From contig NZ_JAEMVC010000001.1 in the NCBI RefSeq assembly GCF_029215985.1, forward strand, positions 84,966 through 148,965: a stretch of DNA of 64,000 nt, written 5' to 3'. A model generated the notes under the pieces. That model saw only the letters and a list, made by a program, of their open reading frames with translations. It ran no database searches and was not told the origin of the DNA. Positions within the stretch are counted from its first letter, which is position 1; each line of letters starts with the position of its first letter. Of the stretch, positions 17,931 through 25,210 are shown piece after piece. The position numbers and the translations under genes are program-made. The stretch comes from Sulfurimonas sp. SAG-AH-194-C21. Its GTDB lineage: Bacteria; Campylobacterota; Campylobacteria; Campylobacterales; Sulfurimonadaceae.

Positions 17931-18122
17931 TTAACCTAAGATTGCTGTCATAACAGATGACATGATTAAATCAACTAAAGCTAAAAAAGCTGCGATTGCT
18001 GCAACAACTATCATAACTGAAATATATGCTTGCTTTACTTGTCCAGATGTTGGAAAAATTACCTTTTGAAGTTCTGCACGAGCACTATTAATATGTTTAC
18101 CTAAGTTCATCATTTTATCCAT
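17931..18122 (-). CDS. secE: Protein translocase subunit SecE
   Basis: Small single-helix SecE (about 60 residues) that clamps SecY in the inner membrane. The amphipathic segment ARAELQKVIFPTSGQVKQ is the family signature, followed by one transmembrane helix (AYISVMIVVAAIAAFLALVDLIMSSVM). Three in-frame ATGs occur at the start (residues 1, 4 and 5); GGATAAA before the second makes 18113 or 18110 plausible alternatives. Its partner SecY is encoded at 51.6-52.8 kb; SecG is not in the window. Confidence 0.95.
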   Translation of the reverse strand: MDKMMNLGKHINSARAELQKVIFPTSGQVKQAYISVMIVVAAIAAFLALVDLIMSSVMTAILG

Positions 18123-18142
18123 TTAATTTAAAAATATCATTT

Positions 18143-18148
18143 ATTATA
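18143..18148 (-). promoter_or_regulatory. Candidate -10 box of secE-nusG
   Basis: TATAAT on the minus strand between tRNA-Trp and secE, preceded by the T-rich AAGCTTTTTGCTTTATT. It could give the secE-nusG-rplK-rplA unit its own start in addition to read-through from tuf. Confidence 0.5.
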
Positions 18149-18181
18149 AATAAAGCAAAAAGCTTCACTAATAATAAATGG

Positions 18182-18257
18182 TGGCAGGCGTAGGGGGACT
18201 CGAACCCGCAACACCCGGATTTGGAATCCGGTGCTCTACCATTGGAGCTATACGCCT
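18182..18257 (-). tRNA. trpT: tRNA-Trp (CCA)
   Basis: A 76-nt cloverleaf with encoded CCA. The anticodon arm is CCGGA-TTCCAAA-TCCGG, giving anticodon CCA. The acceptor stem AGGCGTA / TACGCCT is fully paired. It lies between rpmG and secE, the place where many bacteria keep tRNA-Trp. Confidence 0.97.
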
Positions 18258-18310
18258 ATAAAAGAGTTAGATAAAATCTAACTCAAGTTCTCGTAAAAAG
18301 AGAAACTGGA

Positions 18311-18463
18311 TTACAGTTTCATCTCTTTATGAGTTGTGTGCTCACGACACCATTTACAATACTTACGTACTGAAAATTTCTCTGTGTGAGTCTTTTTGTT
18401 TTTTGTTGTGTGATAATTACGTCTAGTACATTTCTCACAACCTAAGTGAATCGCTTCTCTCAT
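18311..18463 (-). CDS. rpmG: 50S ribosomal protein L33 (zinc form)
   Basis: Fifty residues: MREAIHLGCEKC at the start, then TRRNYHTTKNKKTHTEKF, and CKWCREHTTHKEMKL at the end. The two CxxC pairs (C9/C12 and C36/C39) make this the zinc-binding C+ form. Large-subunit protein located near the E site. It lies between tuf (47 bp) and tRNA-Trp, an arrangement common upstream of secE-nusG. Confidence 0.96.
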   Translation of the reverse strand: MREAIHLGCEKCTRRNYHTTKNKKTHTEKFSVRKYCKWCREHTTHKEMKL

Positions 18464-18509
18464 TTTATATTACCTTTTTTAATTCTTATCAATAATTCAC
18501 GTAAGTGAA

Positions 18510-19712
18510 TTATTTGATAATTGTTGCAACAACACCAGCACCAACAGTTCTACCACCCTCACGGATAGCGAAGTTAGTACCAACTTCAAGTGCAATTGGG
18601 TGAATTAACTCAGCAGTAATACTTACGTTATCACCTGGCATAACCATCTCAGTACCTTCTGGTAATGTAATAGCACCAGTAACATCAGTAGTACGTACAT
18701 AGAACTGAGGACGGTAGTTTGAGAAGAATGGTGTATGACGACCACCCTCATCTTTACTTAGAACATAAATTTCTGCAGTAAATGTTGTGTGAGGAGTAAT
18801 AGTTCCTGGCTTACAAAGAACTTGTCCACGTTGAACTTCTTCTTTAGCTATACCACGAACTAGAATACCACAGTTGTCTCCAGCGATACCTTGATCCATT
18901 TCTTTACGGAACATTTCAACACCAGTAACAGTAGTCTTCTGAGTATCAGTGATACCTACGATTTCTACTTCTTCACCAACATTAATAGTACCACGATCGA
19001 TTTTACCAGTAACAACTGTTCCACGACCAGAGATAGAGAAAACATCTTCAATAGGCATTAAGAAATCTTTTTCTGTTTCACGAACAGGATCAGGAATAAA
19101 TGCATCAACAGTTGCCATTAGTGTTTTAATCTTTTCAGACCACTCACCAAGAGTACCAGTTTTAGCTTCATCAAGAGCTTTAAGTGCAGAACCCGTAGTA
19201 ATTGGAGTATCGTCACCTGGGAAGTCGTACATATCAAGTAGCTCACGGATTTCCATCTCTACTAATTCTAATAACTCTTCATCATCAACCATATCTTCTT
19301 TGTTCATGAAAACAACGATGTAAGGAACACCAACTTGCTTAGAAAGAAGAATGTGCTCACGAGTTTGTGGCATTGGGCCATCCGCTGCAGAAACAACAAG
19401 AATAGCACCATCCATTTGAGCAGCACCTGTAATCATGTTCTTAACATAATCCGCGTGACCTGGACAGTCAACGTGTGCATAGTGACGATTATCAGTCTCA
19501 TACTCTACATGTGAAGTTGAAATCGTGATACCACGTTCTCTTTCTTCTGGAGCATTATCGATTGCATCGTAATCCATAAGTTCAGCGCCGTTAGTTACTG
19601 CTAATACTGCTGTAATTGCAGCTGTTAATGTTGTCTTACCGTGGTCAACGTGTCCGATTGTCCCGATGTTTACGTGGGGTTTCGTACCACGTTCAAATTT
19701 TGCTTTTGCCAT
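18510..19712 (-). CDS. tuf: Elongation factor Tu
   Basis: GTPase of 400 residues that delivers aminoacyl-tRNA to the ribosome. G1 GHVDHGKT lies at residues 20-27, G3 is [12 protein letters not shown]4 is MNKEDMVDD; the switch/kirromycin region and domains II-III are intact (ends [14 protein letters not shown]). It follows Thr-Tyr-Gly-Thr tRNAs, matching the E. coli tufB locus and placing several of its substrates in the same transcript. Shine-Dalgarno AGGAG is present. It is the only tuf copy seen in the window. Confidence 0.99.
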   Translation of the reverse strand: MAKAKFERGTKPHVNIGTIGHVDHGKTTLTAAITAVLAVTNGAELMDYDAIDNAPEERERGITISTSHVEYETDNRHYAHVDCPGHADYVKNMITGAAQMDGAILVVSAADGPMPQTREHILLSKQVGVPYIVVFMNKEDMVDDEELLELVEMEIRELLDMYDFPGDDTPITTGSALKALDEAKTGTLGEWSEKIKTLMATVDAFIPDPVRETEKDFLMPIEDVFSISGRGTVVTGKIDRGTINVGEEVEIVGITDTQKTTVTGVEMFRKEMDQGIAGDNCGILVRGIAKEEVQRGQVLCKPGTITPHTTFTAEIYVLSKDEGGRHTPFFSNYRPQFYVRTTDVTGAITLPEGTEMVMPGDNVSITAELIHPIALEVGTNFAIREGGRTVGAGVVATIIK

Positions 19713-19747
19713 AGTGTTCTCCTACTTAGTTTGTGAATTGAAATGGA

Positions 19748-19753
19748 ATTATA
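19748..19753 (-). promoter_or_regulatory. Candidate -10 box of tuf
   Basis: TATAAT in GGATATAATTCC on the minus strand, about 36 nt before the tuf ATG, with a T-rich upstream element and no clear -35. It would add a tuf-specific transcript to read-through from the tRNA promoter. Confidence 0.55.
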
Positions 19754-19810
19754 TCCAAAAATCATTCAATTATTGCTTAAAGTATCCTAAGTCACTCTCA
19801 AAAAGTGAAC

Positions 19811-19850
19811 TTTTTGTAGCTTTAGGGGGTTGTAGGGACAGATGTCCATG
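19811..19850 (-). repeat. Dispersed hairpin repeat, copy 2
   Basis: Read on the minus strand: CATGGACATCTGTCC followed by CTACAACCCCCTAAAGCTACAAAAA, the counterpart of 6006-6051. The small hairpin GGAC..GTCC and the CCCCTAAAGCTACAAAAA tail are conserved while the loop differs. Confidence 0.7.
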
Positions 19851-19856
19851 CAATAA

Positions 19857-19931
19857 TGGTGCTGACGGTGGGATTTGAACCCACGGCCTCTTACTTACCA
19901 AGCAAGTGCTCTACCCCTGAGCCACGACAGC
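19857..19931 (-). tRNA. tRNA-Thr (GGT)
   Basis: A 75-nt cloverleaf with encoded CCA; anticodon arm CTTGC-TTGGTAA-GTAAG, anticodon GGT. The acceptor stem GCTGTCG / CGTCAGC has a U-U mismatch at position 5:68; the D, anticodon and T stems are sound. Last tRNA before tuf. Confidence 0.95.
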
Positions 19932-20091
19932 ATATGGAGTGATGTAAGCAATAATTGAATAATTCTTTTTTGTATTAATAATATTAGTTTTTTTGTGATT
20001 AGAGTACTATATAGTTATTTTAAAAATAATATATAATTGATATGAAGTAAAGGACGAAATTGTACTTCAGCTTCCAGATGTTTTTCGTTTA

Positions 20092-20167
<76 letters not shown>

Positions 20168-20179
20168 ATTAAACTTTTA

Positions 20180-20264
20180 TGGTGGTGAGGATAGGAGTCG
20201 AACCTATGAACCCGTAGGGAGCGGATTTACAGTCCGCCGTCGTTGGCCACTTGACTACCTCACC
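20180..20264 (-). tRNA. tRNA-Tyr (GTA)
   Basis: An 85-nt class II tRNA with long variable arm and encoded CCA; anticodon arm GCGGA-CTGTAAA-TCCGC, anticodon GTA; acceptor GGTGAGG / CCTCACC. Only 12 bp separate it from tRNA-Gly. Confidence 0.97.
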
Positions 20265-20328
20265 ACAAAATATATAAATTAATTATATCTTCTCTGGTCT
20301 AACACTGTTTCTAATATTCAAATTTCAA

Positions 20329-20405
20329 TGGTGCCGACACGAGGATTTGAACCCCGGGCCTGCTGATTACAAATCAGCTGCTCTAGCCAACTGAGCTATG
20401 TCGGC
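20329..20405 (-). tRNA. tRNA-Thr (TGT)
   Basis: A 77-nt cloverleaf with encoded CCA; anticodon arm GCTGA-TTTGTAA-TCAGC, anticodon TGT; acceptor GCCGACA / TGTCGGC. First tRNA of the Thr-Tyr-Gly-Thr cluster. Confidence 0.97.
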
Positions 20406-20422
20406 AGTGAAATTGAGTCAGA

Positions 20423-20451
20423 ATTATAGGGCAATATGTTTTTAATGTCAA
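20423..20451 (-). promoter_or_regulatory. Consensus sigma-70 promoter of the tRNA-tuf unit
   Basis: On the minus strand TTGACA (20446-20451) and TATAAT (20423-20428) are separated by exactly 17 bp, both perfect hexamers. The predicted start is near 20416, about 11 nt before tRNA-Thr(TGT). Most other promoters in the window lack a -35, so this one stands out as very strong. Confidence 0.88.
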
Positions 20452-20460
20452 GGGTTTTAC

Positions 20461-22380
20461 TTAGAAATTTACAAAAAAGCCATCTTCTAGGATATTTGTC
20501 TCCCATTTGCCCTTATAAATCGCTATTTCATCTGTAATTCTCTTAAAAAATGCTGGTTTAATATGATGAATATAAATTACAATATCTTCTCTTTTTATAG
20601 CATCGAGTTTTTCAAAAAGGAGTTCTGCAGTTAAATGTTTTGAATTAATTGCTAATTCTCTCATCTCACTTGGGAAAGAACATTCAACTACTATCGAACT
20701 AATATTTGTATTTTCATTGATTTCTTGTATCGCGTTATCTAAAGAATAAGTATCTGCTGTTATCAAAACAGATGCATTATTTTTTGTATATACATAACCA
20801 CAACTCTCTACTGTATGATCAGTTTGAAATGCTCTTATAGATTCTTCTTCACCTATTTCATACTCTTGTCCTAATTGTATTTCAGTATATGTTACAGCCA
20901 TCTCTGATGATAATGTTAAAGGAATTTTTGAAAAGTCAGGCCAAATAGTGTCATTCAAGAAATTTTTCTTTATTGCTTTTATCGTGTCGGGTAGTCCAAT
21001 TATATTGAGTGATTTGGTACGAAGGTTAAAATAGTTATCTAATATATAAGCGATATCTATTATGTGATCAAGATGTGAGTGTGTCATCCATACATTTTGG
21101 ATGTCTATTGTTTCTATATTTAAAGGTTCAAGTAAATTACCTGCATCGATTACATTTTTTTTATTTAAATAAAATGCTGTAGTACCATACCCTTTAGACT
21201 TTGTTCCATATGCACCAAGTATAGTAATCTGTTTATCTCTTGTCAAATCAACTTTTTTAATATATATATCTTTAAAGGTTTCACGTATTTTTTTAATTGC
21301 TTCTATATTGTCAAAAAAAAGATCTATCAGTTTTGGGTCAAAATGTGTTCCTCTTTCCTCACGAAGTAGTTGAAATATTCTTTCATCATCCCATGCTTTT
21401 TTATACACACGGTCACTTCCAAGTGCATCAAAAACATCAGCAATCGCAGTAATACGTCCAAATATATGAATATTTTCGCCTGCAAGTTTTCGAGGGTACC
21501 CTTTTCCATTCCATTTTTCATGATGTTCTCTTGCAACAATTGAAGCAGCTTTAAGCAATGGTCTCTTCGAGCTTTTCATCATTTGATAACCAAGTTCTGC
21601 ATGAGTATCCATGATAAAACGCTCATTTTCATCAAACCTACCTGGTTTATTTAAAATATTATCAGGTATTGCAACCTTTCCAATATCATGCATAGGGCTA
21701 GCTTGCCTTAACAGTTCTGCATCTTCTTTACTTAAGCCATAAGCTAGTGCCAGTAACTTTGAGTATTCAGCAACACGTTTTACATGATTACCAGTTTCCT
21801 TACTCCGACTCTCACTAATGGCACCCATTGTTAGAACTATCTCTTTTTGTGTCTCTTCTATTTCGTTTGCTAACTTAGCAGAGACAAGTGTTTCAGCTGC
21901 ATAGGAACTTGCAAGTGTTAAATGTTCCATATCCCGTGTGTCAAAGACTGTTTTTATCCCTTGATGGTTTATAACTTGAAATGCACCTATAATATTATCA
22001 TCGTAGTCATACATAGGGATGAGCATCATGCTTTTTGTTTTATAACCACTCTCTTTATCTATCTCTTTATTGAATCTAGTATCTTGATATACATCTTCAA
22101 TAATAAATCTCTCTCCTGAACATATAGAAGCTCCAACGATACCAGATGTTTTGGAAATCCGTATAATATCAATACCCTGTGCTACTTTTGTCCATATCTC
22201 CGTGTCATCATCACTTACAACCCAAACACTACACCTATCTGCATTTGTAAGAACTTTACCCATATTTGCAAGAACTTCAAGTATCTCATCATAATCTTTA
22301 AGAGATGAGATTTCTGCTAAGTAAATAAAAACCAGTTCAAGTATTTCACTCGCACCTAAATTTCTTGTATTTTTTTGCAT
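20461..22380 (-). CDS. GAF / HD-GYP / metallo-beta-lactamase-fold signalling protein
   Basis: A 639-residue cytoplasmic protein with three domains. Residues about 15-170 form a GAF sensor. Residues about 180-365 form an HD-GYP cyclic-di-GMP phosphodiesterase: HDIGK at 231-235, NKPGRF, and HHEKWNGKGYP at 286-296 are intact. Residues about 385-635 form a metallo-beta-lactamase-fold domain with THSHLDH at 433-439; the HxHLDH form matches class II cyclic-nucleotide phosphodiesterases, and DTYS and HHIKP provide possible further metal ligands. It could link c-di-GMP turnover to a second nucleotide or other phosphodiester. It is monocistronic, ends just at the tRNA promoter, and has a good AGGAG ribosome-binding site. 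Confidence 0.88.
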   Translation of the reverse strand: MQKNTRNLGASEILELVFIYLAEISSLKDYDEILEVLANMGKVLTNADRCSVWVVSDDDTEIWTKVAQGIDIIRISKTSGIVGASICSGERFIIEDVYQDTRFNKEIDKESGYKTKSMMLIPMYDYDDNIIGAFQVINHQGIKTVFDTRDMEHLTLASSYAAETLVSAKLANEIEETQKEIVLTMGAISESRSKETGNHVKRVAEYSKLLALAYGLSKEDAELLRQASPMHDIGKVAIPDNILNKPGRFDENERFIMDTHAELGYQMMKSSKRPLLKAASIVAREHHEKWNGKGYPRKLAGENIHIFGRITAIADVFDALGSDRVYKKAWDDERIFQLLREERGTHFDPKLIDLFFDNIEAIKKIRETFKDIYIKKVDLTRDKQITILGAYGTKSKGYGTTAFYLNKKNVIDAGNLLEPLNIETIDIQNVWMTHSHLDHIIDIAYILDNYFNLRTKSLNIIGLPDTIKAIKKNFLNDTIWPDFSKIPLTLSSEMAVTYTEIQLGQEYEIGEEESIRAFQTDHTVESCGYVYTKNNASVLITADTYSLDNAIQEINENTNISSIVVECSFPSEMRELAINSKHLTAELLFEKLDAIKREDIVIYIHHIKPAFFKRITDEIAIYKGKWETNILEDGFFVNF

Positions 22381-22408
22381 ATAAACTCCTTTTCTATTTT
22401 TTTAGTTT

Positions 22409-22440
22409 ATTATACTCTATTATATTAATACTACTATAAT
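22409..22440. promoter_or_regulatory. Divergent -10 boxes between the HD-GYP gene and yaaA
   Basis: TATAAT occurs on the minus strand at 22409-22414 (for the HD-GYP gene, start about 22 nt before its ATG) and on the plus strand at 22435-22440 (for yaaA). Neither has a recognisable -35. Confidence 0.5.
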
Positions 22441-22456
22441 GTCATAAATACAATAA

Positions 22457-23197
22457 ATGAGTAAAATTATGTTAAAAATACTATTTTCTCCTTCTGAGGG
22501 AAAAAACAATGGTGGAAGTGCACCAAAATCAGAACTTTTTGGTGCAACTAACGCGAGAGATGAGATACTCAATGCTTACAATACAATTGTACTTAGTAAA
22601 GATGAAGATTCTATCAAAGAACTTTTTGGCATTAAAAAGTTTGATGCTTGTAAAGCATATATCAATGATGTTTTTGATTCCCCTCTTATGTCTGCTATTG
22701 AGCGTTATCAAGGTGTCGCTTATGATTATTTAAAATATGCACAACTACAAACCATAGAACAAGAGTACCTAAAAACAAATACTATTATATTTTCTAACCT
22801 CTATGGTCCGCTTTTAGGTGGAGATACTATTGCTAACTATAAAGTAAAACAGGGTAATAACATAGGCTCTATTGTACCTGATAAGTTTTATAAAGAGAGG
22901 TTTTCTTATCAACTTGACCTCTACCTTGGTTCACATAATATTTTAGACCTACGAGCTGGATACTATGATAAATTTTACAAAACCACTCAAAACTACACCA
23001 CATTAAAGTTTTTAAAGAATGGCAAAACTGTCAGTCACTGGGCTAAAGCATACAGAGGTATTGTACTTCGAGAGTGTGCATGCCACAACATTACCTCACT
23101 TAAAGAGTTTATGGCTCTTGAAATAGAGGGTTTGATAGTCAAAGAGATAATCACCACTAAAAATAAAACCCAAATTATCTACGATATAGTAGAGTAA
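22457..23197 (+). CDS. yaaA: YaaA family peroxide-stress protein
   Basis: Member of the YaaA/DUF328 family (246 residues), which in E. coli lowers free intracellular iron during peroxide stress and has been shown to bind DNA. Recognised by the N-terminal ILFSPSEGK and the C-terminal block DLRAGYYDKFYK...HWAKAYRGIVLRECA. A second ATG at 22469 (MLKILFSPSEG) begins exactly where the family usually does and is an equally good start; neither has a clear Shine-Dalgarno. It is followed after 9 bp by the rRNA methyltransferase gene, probably one transcript. Confidence 0.85.
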   Translation: MSKIMLKILFSPSEGKNNGGSAPKSELFGATNARDEILNAYNTIVLSKDEDSIKELFGIKKFDACKAYINDVFDSPLMSAIERYQGVAYDYLKYAQLQTIEQEYLKTNTIIFSNLYGPLLGGDTIANYKVKQGNNIGSIVPDKFYKERFSYQLDLYLGSHNILDLRAGYYDKFYKTTQNYTTLKFLKNGKTVSHWAKAYRGIVLRECACHNITSLKEFMALEIEGLIVKEIITTKNKTQIIYDIVE

Positions 23198-23206
23198 AGG
23201 AAAAAT

Positions 23207-23959
23207 ATGCAAGATTCACAAGAGTACAAAGATAAAAAAGCTTTTTTCGAGAAAATCATCACATTATATGGAAGAAATGTTGTTATAGAAGTTTTACAAG
23301 ATGAAAATGTAGAAGTACATAAACTTCATTTAGCCTCTTCAAACAAACCCGATGGAGCTGTAAAGACTATACTTTCTCTTGCTAAAAGTAGGACGATAGA
23401 AGTTACATACCATGAGAAAAATTCTCTCTCTCGCATCAGTAAAAATGCTAAACAAGACCAAGGTGTGGCGATAGACATCATCTCTAAGAGTTATCAAAAT
23501 GCAAAAGAGTTAAAAGATAAAACTGATTTTAGACTTATAGCACTAGATGGCATACAAAATCCTCAAAACCTAGGCATGATTATAAGAAGCTGTGCTGCTG
23601 GGAATGTTGATGGGATTATTCTACCAAAAAAAGATAGTGCTAAAATCTCTCCTCTTGTTATAAAAGCAAGTGCTGGAACACTTTTTAAACTCCCTATCTA
23701 CTTTTGTAATGCACTTGAAGATATACTACCAGAGCTTCAAGACACCAAAATTTATGCACTCTCTTCTCATGCAAAAAATGACATTTATGATGTAAAACCT
23801 AGCAAAAAGAGCATATTTGTTTTAGGAAATGAGAGTGATGGGGTAAGCCCAGAGGTCACTAAACTTTGTAACGACTCTATATCTATACCGATGAAACGCG
23901 GTGTTGAGTCTTTAAATGTAGCAGTAACTGCTTCACTTATCGCGTTTATGAGGTCATAA
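23207..23959 (+). CDS. rlmB: TrmH/SpoU-family rRNA 2'-O-methyltransferase (RlmB-like)
   Basis: SPOUT-class methyltransferase of 250 residues, probably modifying a 23S rRNA guanosine 2'-OH. An N-terminal substrate-binding domain (about 1-90) precedes the knotted catalytic domain with motif 1 DGIQNPQNLGMIIRSC (N and R catalytic), motif 2 FVLGNESDGVS and motif 3 SIPMKRGVESLNVAVTASL. AAAGGA Shine-Dalgarno. The last 14 nt overlap the convergent thioredoxin-like gene. Whether the target is G2251 (RlmB) or another site cannot be told from sequence alone. Confidence 0.88.
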   Translation: MQDSQEYKDKKAFFEKIITLYGRNVVIEVLQDENVEVHKLHLASSNKPDGAVKTILSLAKSRTIEVTYHEKNSLSRISKNAKQDQGVAIDIISKSYQNAKELKDKTDFRLIALDGIQNPQNLGMIIRSCAAGNVDGIILPKKDSAKISPLVIKASAGTLFKLPIYFCNALEDILPELQDTKIYALSSHAKNDIYDVKPSKKSIFVLGNESDGVSPEVTKLCNDSISIPMKRGVESLNVAVTASLIAFMRS

Positions 23960-24266
23960 TCTCATAAGGGCGTTTAATCTCTTCTAAAATCTCACTCACA
24001 GACATATGACGAGACTTTCTTACAAACTCTTTACCATCTAAAAAGATAAGTACAGTTGGAATTGCATACACTCCAAAGTGAGGGGCTATATCTTCTTCAA
24101 TTGAGATATCTACACTCTCTACTTTAAATTCAGGGAAGTTTTTATCTAACTCTTCTAAGAGTTTTGGTTTAAGTGCATGGCAGACATTACAAGTTGGTGC
24201 TGAGAAATAAACCATCACTGCTAAGTTTTCTTTTATCACATTATTTATATTTTCTATTGTTTGCAT
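23946..24266 (-). CDS. Thioredoxin-like protein with CNVC active site
   Basis: A 106-residue thioredoxin fold protein without signal peptide, so cytoplasmic. The redox motif is APTCNVC (C26, C29) in place of the usual WCGPC, and the cis-proline loop YAIPTVLIFLDG is present. The altered dipeptide (Asn-Val) and missing Trp suggest a thiol chemistry different from housekeeping thioredoxin. It is divergent from the AEC transporter with only 24 bp between the two start codons, and its -10 box TATAAT ends 5 nt before its ATG. Confidence 0.85.
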   Translation of the reverse strand: MQTIENINNVIKENLAVMVYFSAPTCNVCHALKPKLLEELDKNFPEFKVESVDISIEEDIAPHFGVYAIPTVLIFLDGKEFVRKSRHMSVSEILEEIKRPYEIMTS

Positions 24267-24271
24267 ATAAA

Positions 24272-24284
24272 ATTATAGTAAAAT
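24272..24284. promoter_or_regulatory. Overlapping divergent promoters giving two leaderless transcripts
   Basis: In the 24-bp gap, TATAAT on the minus strand (24272-24277) ends 5 nt before the thioredoxin-like ATG, and TAAAAT on the plus strand (24279-24284) ends 6 nt before the AEC ATG. There is no room for a leader or Shine-Dalgarno on either side. Confidence 0.6.
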
Positions 24285-24290
24285 TCCTCT

Positions 24291-25199
24291 ATGAGTTCAA
24301 TTATATTTAGTATTTTAAGTATCTATGTTTTTATTGTTATGGGATATATGGCTAAACGCAGCTTTAAAGATCAAATAGATGATAAAACTATCACCCTTAT
24401 AAATGTCTACTTTTTACAAGTTTTTTTAACCTTTTGGGGTCTACTTATTCGCCCTATTGATATATCTCTTTTGTATGCACCTTCTATCTACTTTGGCATC
24501 ATACTAATTGTCTTAGTGATTTCTGCGTTTGGGGCTAAGTTTCTGTTTGAGAGTAAAAAAGAGTACTCCATCGCTACAGTTGTAGCTATCATTGGAAACA
24601 CTGGAAATCTTGGTATCCCTATAAACATCGCCATCTTTGGTGAAGAGTCTATCCCTTATACTACTGTTGTAAATCTAGTCAATGTTTTTGTGGTTTATAC
24701 TATTGGTGTTTACTATTACTCACGTGGCACATACGATGTAAAAACTTCTCTTACAAACATCATAAAGCTTCCTATTCTTTGGGCTGCGATAATAGCCATA
24801 CTTCTGAGTGTTTATGAAGTAAAAATGCACTCAAGTATAATGAATATGTTAATGATGGGAGCCTATGCCTCTATGACTATGCAACTCTTTCTTTTTGGTA
24901 TTTATCTTTATGGCACAAAAATAAAAGAGATAAGTAAGAAACTCTTACTCTGGGTTATGGCACTTAAGTTTATCATCTTACCTTTAACTGCGTTTGTAGT
25001 CTTAGTAAACCTAGACTTAGAACCTATGATAAACGGCATAGTTTTTATTGAACTTATGATGCCTTTAGCTGTTGCCAATGTTAATATAGCTTCACTCTAC
25101 GACTGCAAACCAAGATTAGTAACTGCCTTAGTCTTTGTTTCTTCCTTTTTATTTTTAGGAATTATATTTGTTGCAGTTGAGATACTTAACTACTTATAG
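24291..25199 (+). CDS. AEC family (auxin-efflux-carrier-like) transporter
   Basis: Integral membrane permease of 302 residues with about 10 predicted helices; AEC relatives in bacteria move malonate, malate or other small organic anions. The N-terminal half contains MGYMAKRSFKDQIDDKTI and the conserved GNTGNLGIPINIAIFG loop between helices 3 and 4; the C-terminal half repeats the pattern with LMMPLAVANVNIAS-like sequence (ELMMPLAVANVNIASLY). Substrate unknown. No other gene is cotranscribed. Confidence 0.85.
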   Translation: MSSIIFSILSIYVFIVMGYMAKRSFKDQIDDKTITLINVYFLQVFLTFWGLLIRPIDISLLYAPSIYFGIILIVLVISAFGAKFLFESKKEYSIATVVAIIGNTGNLGIPINIAIFGEESIPYTTVVNLVNVFVVYTIGVYYYSRGTYDVKTSLTNIIKLPILWAAIIAILLSVYEVKMHSSIMNMLMMGAYASMTMQLFLFGIYLYGTKIKEISKKLLLWVMALKFIILPLTAFVVLVNLDLEPMINGIVFIELMMPLAVANVNIASLYDCKPRLVTALVFVSSFLFLGIIFVAVEILNYL

Positions 25200-25210
25200 A
25201 AAATTATAAA

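Larger units (their letters stand above)
19764..19960. repeat. 16-bp perfect inverted repeat flanking tRNA-Thr(GGT)
   Basis: ATTCAATTATTGCTTA at 19764-19779 is repeated as its exact reverse complement at 19945-19960. The arms enclose 165 bp that contain tRNA-Thr(GGT) and the dispersed hairpin repeat. In the minus-strand transcript the arms would pair and loop out the tRNA. Confidence 0.75.

Noticed and set aside
20041..20080. Small GAAGTA..TACTTC dyad as a terminator
   Set aside because: Stem is short, loop is 13 nt and no U tract follows; it sits inside the tRNA transcript, so it is noted only in the tRNA-Gly entry.
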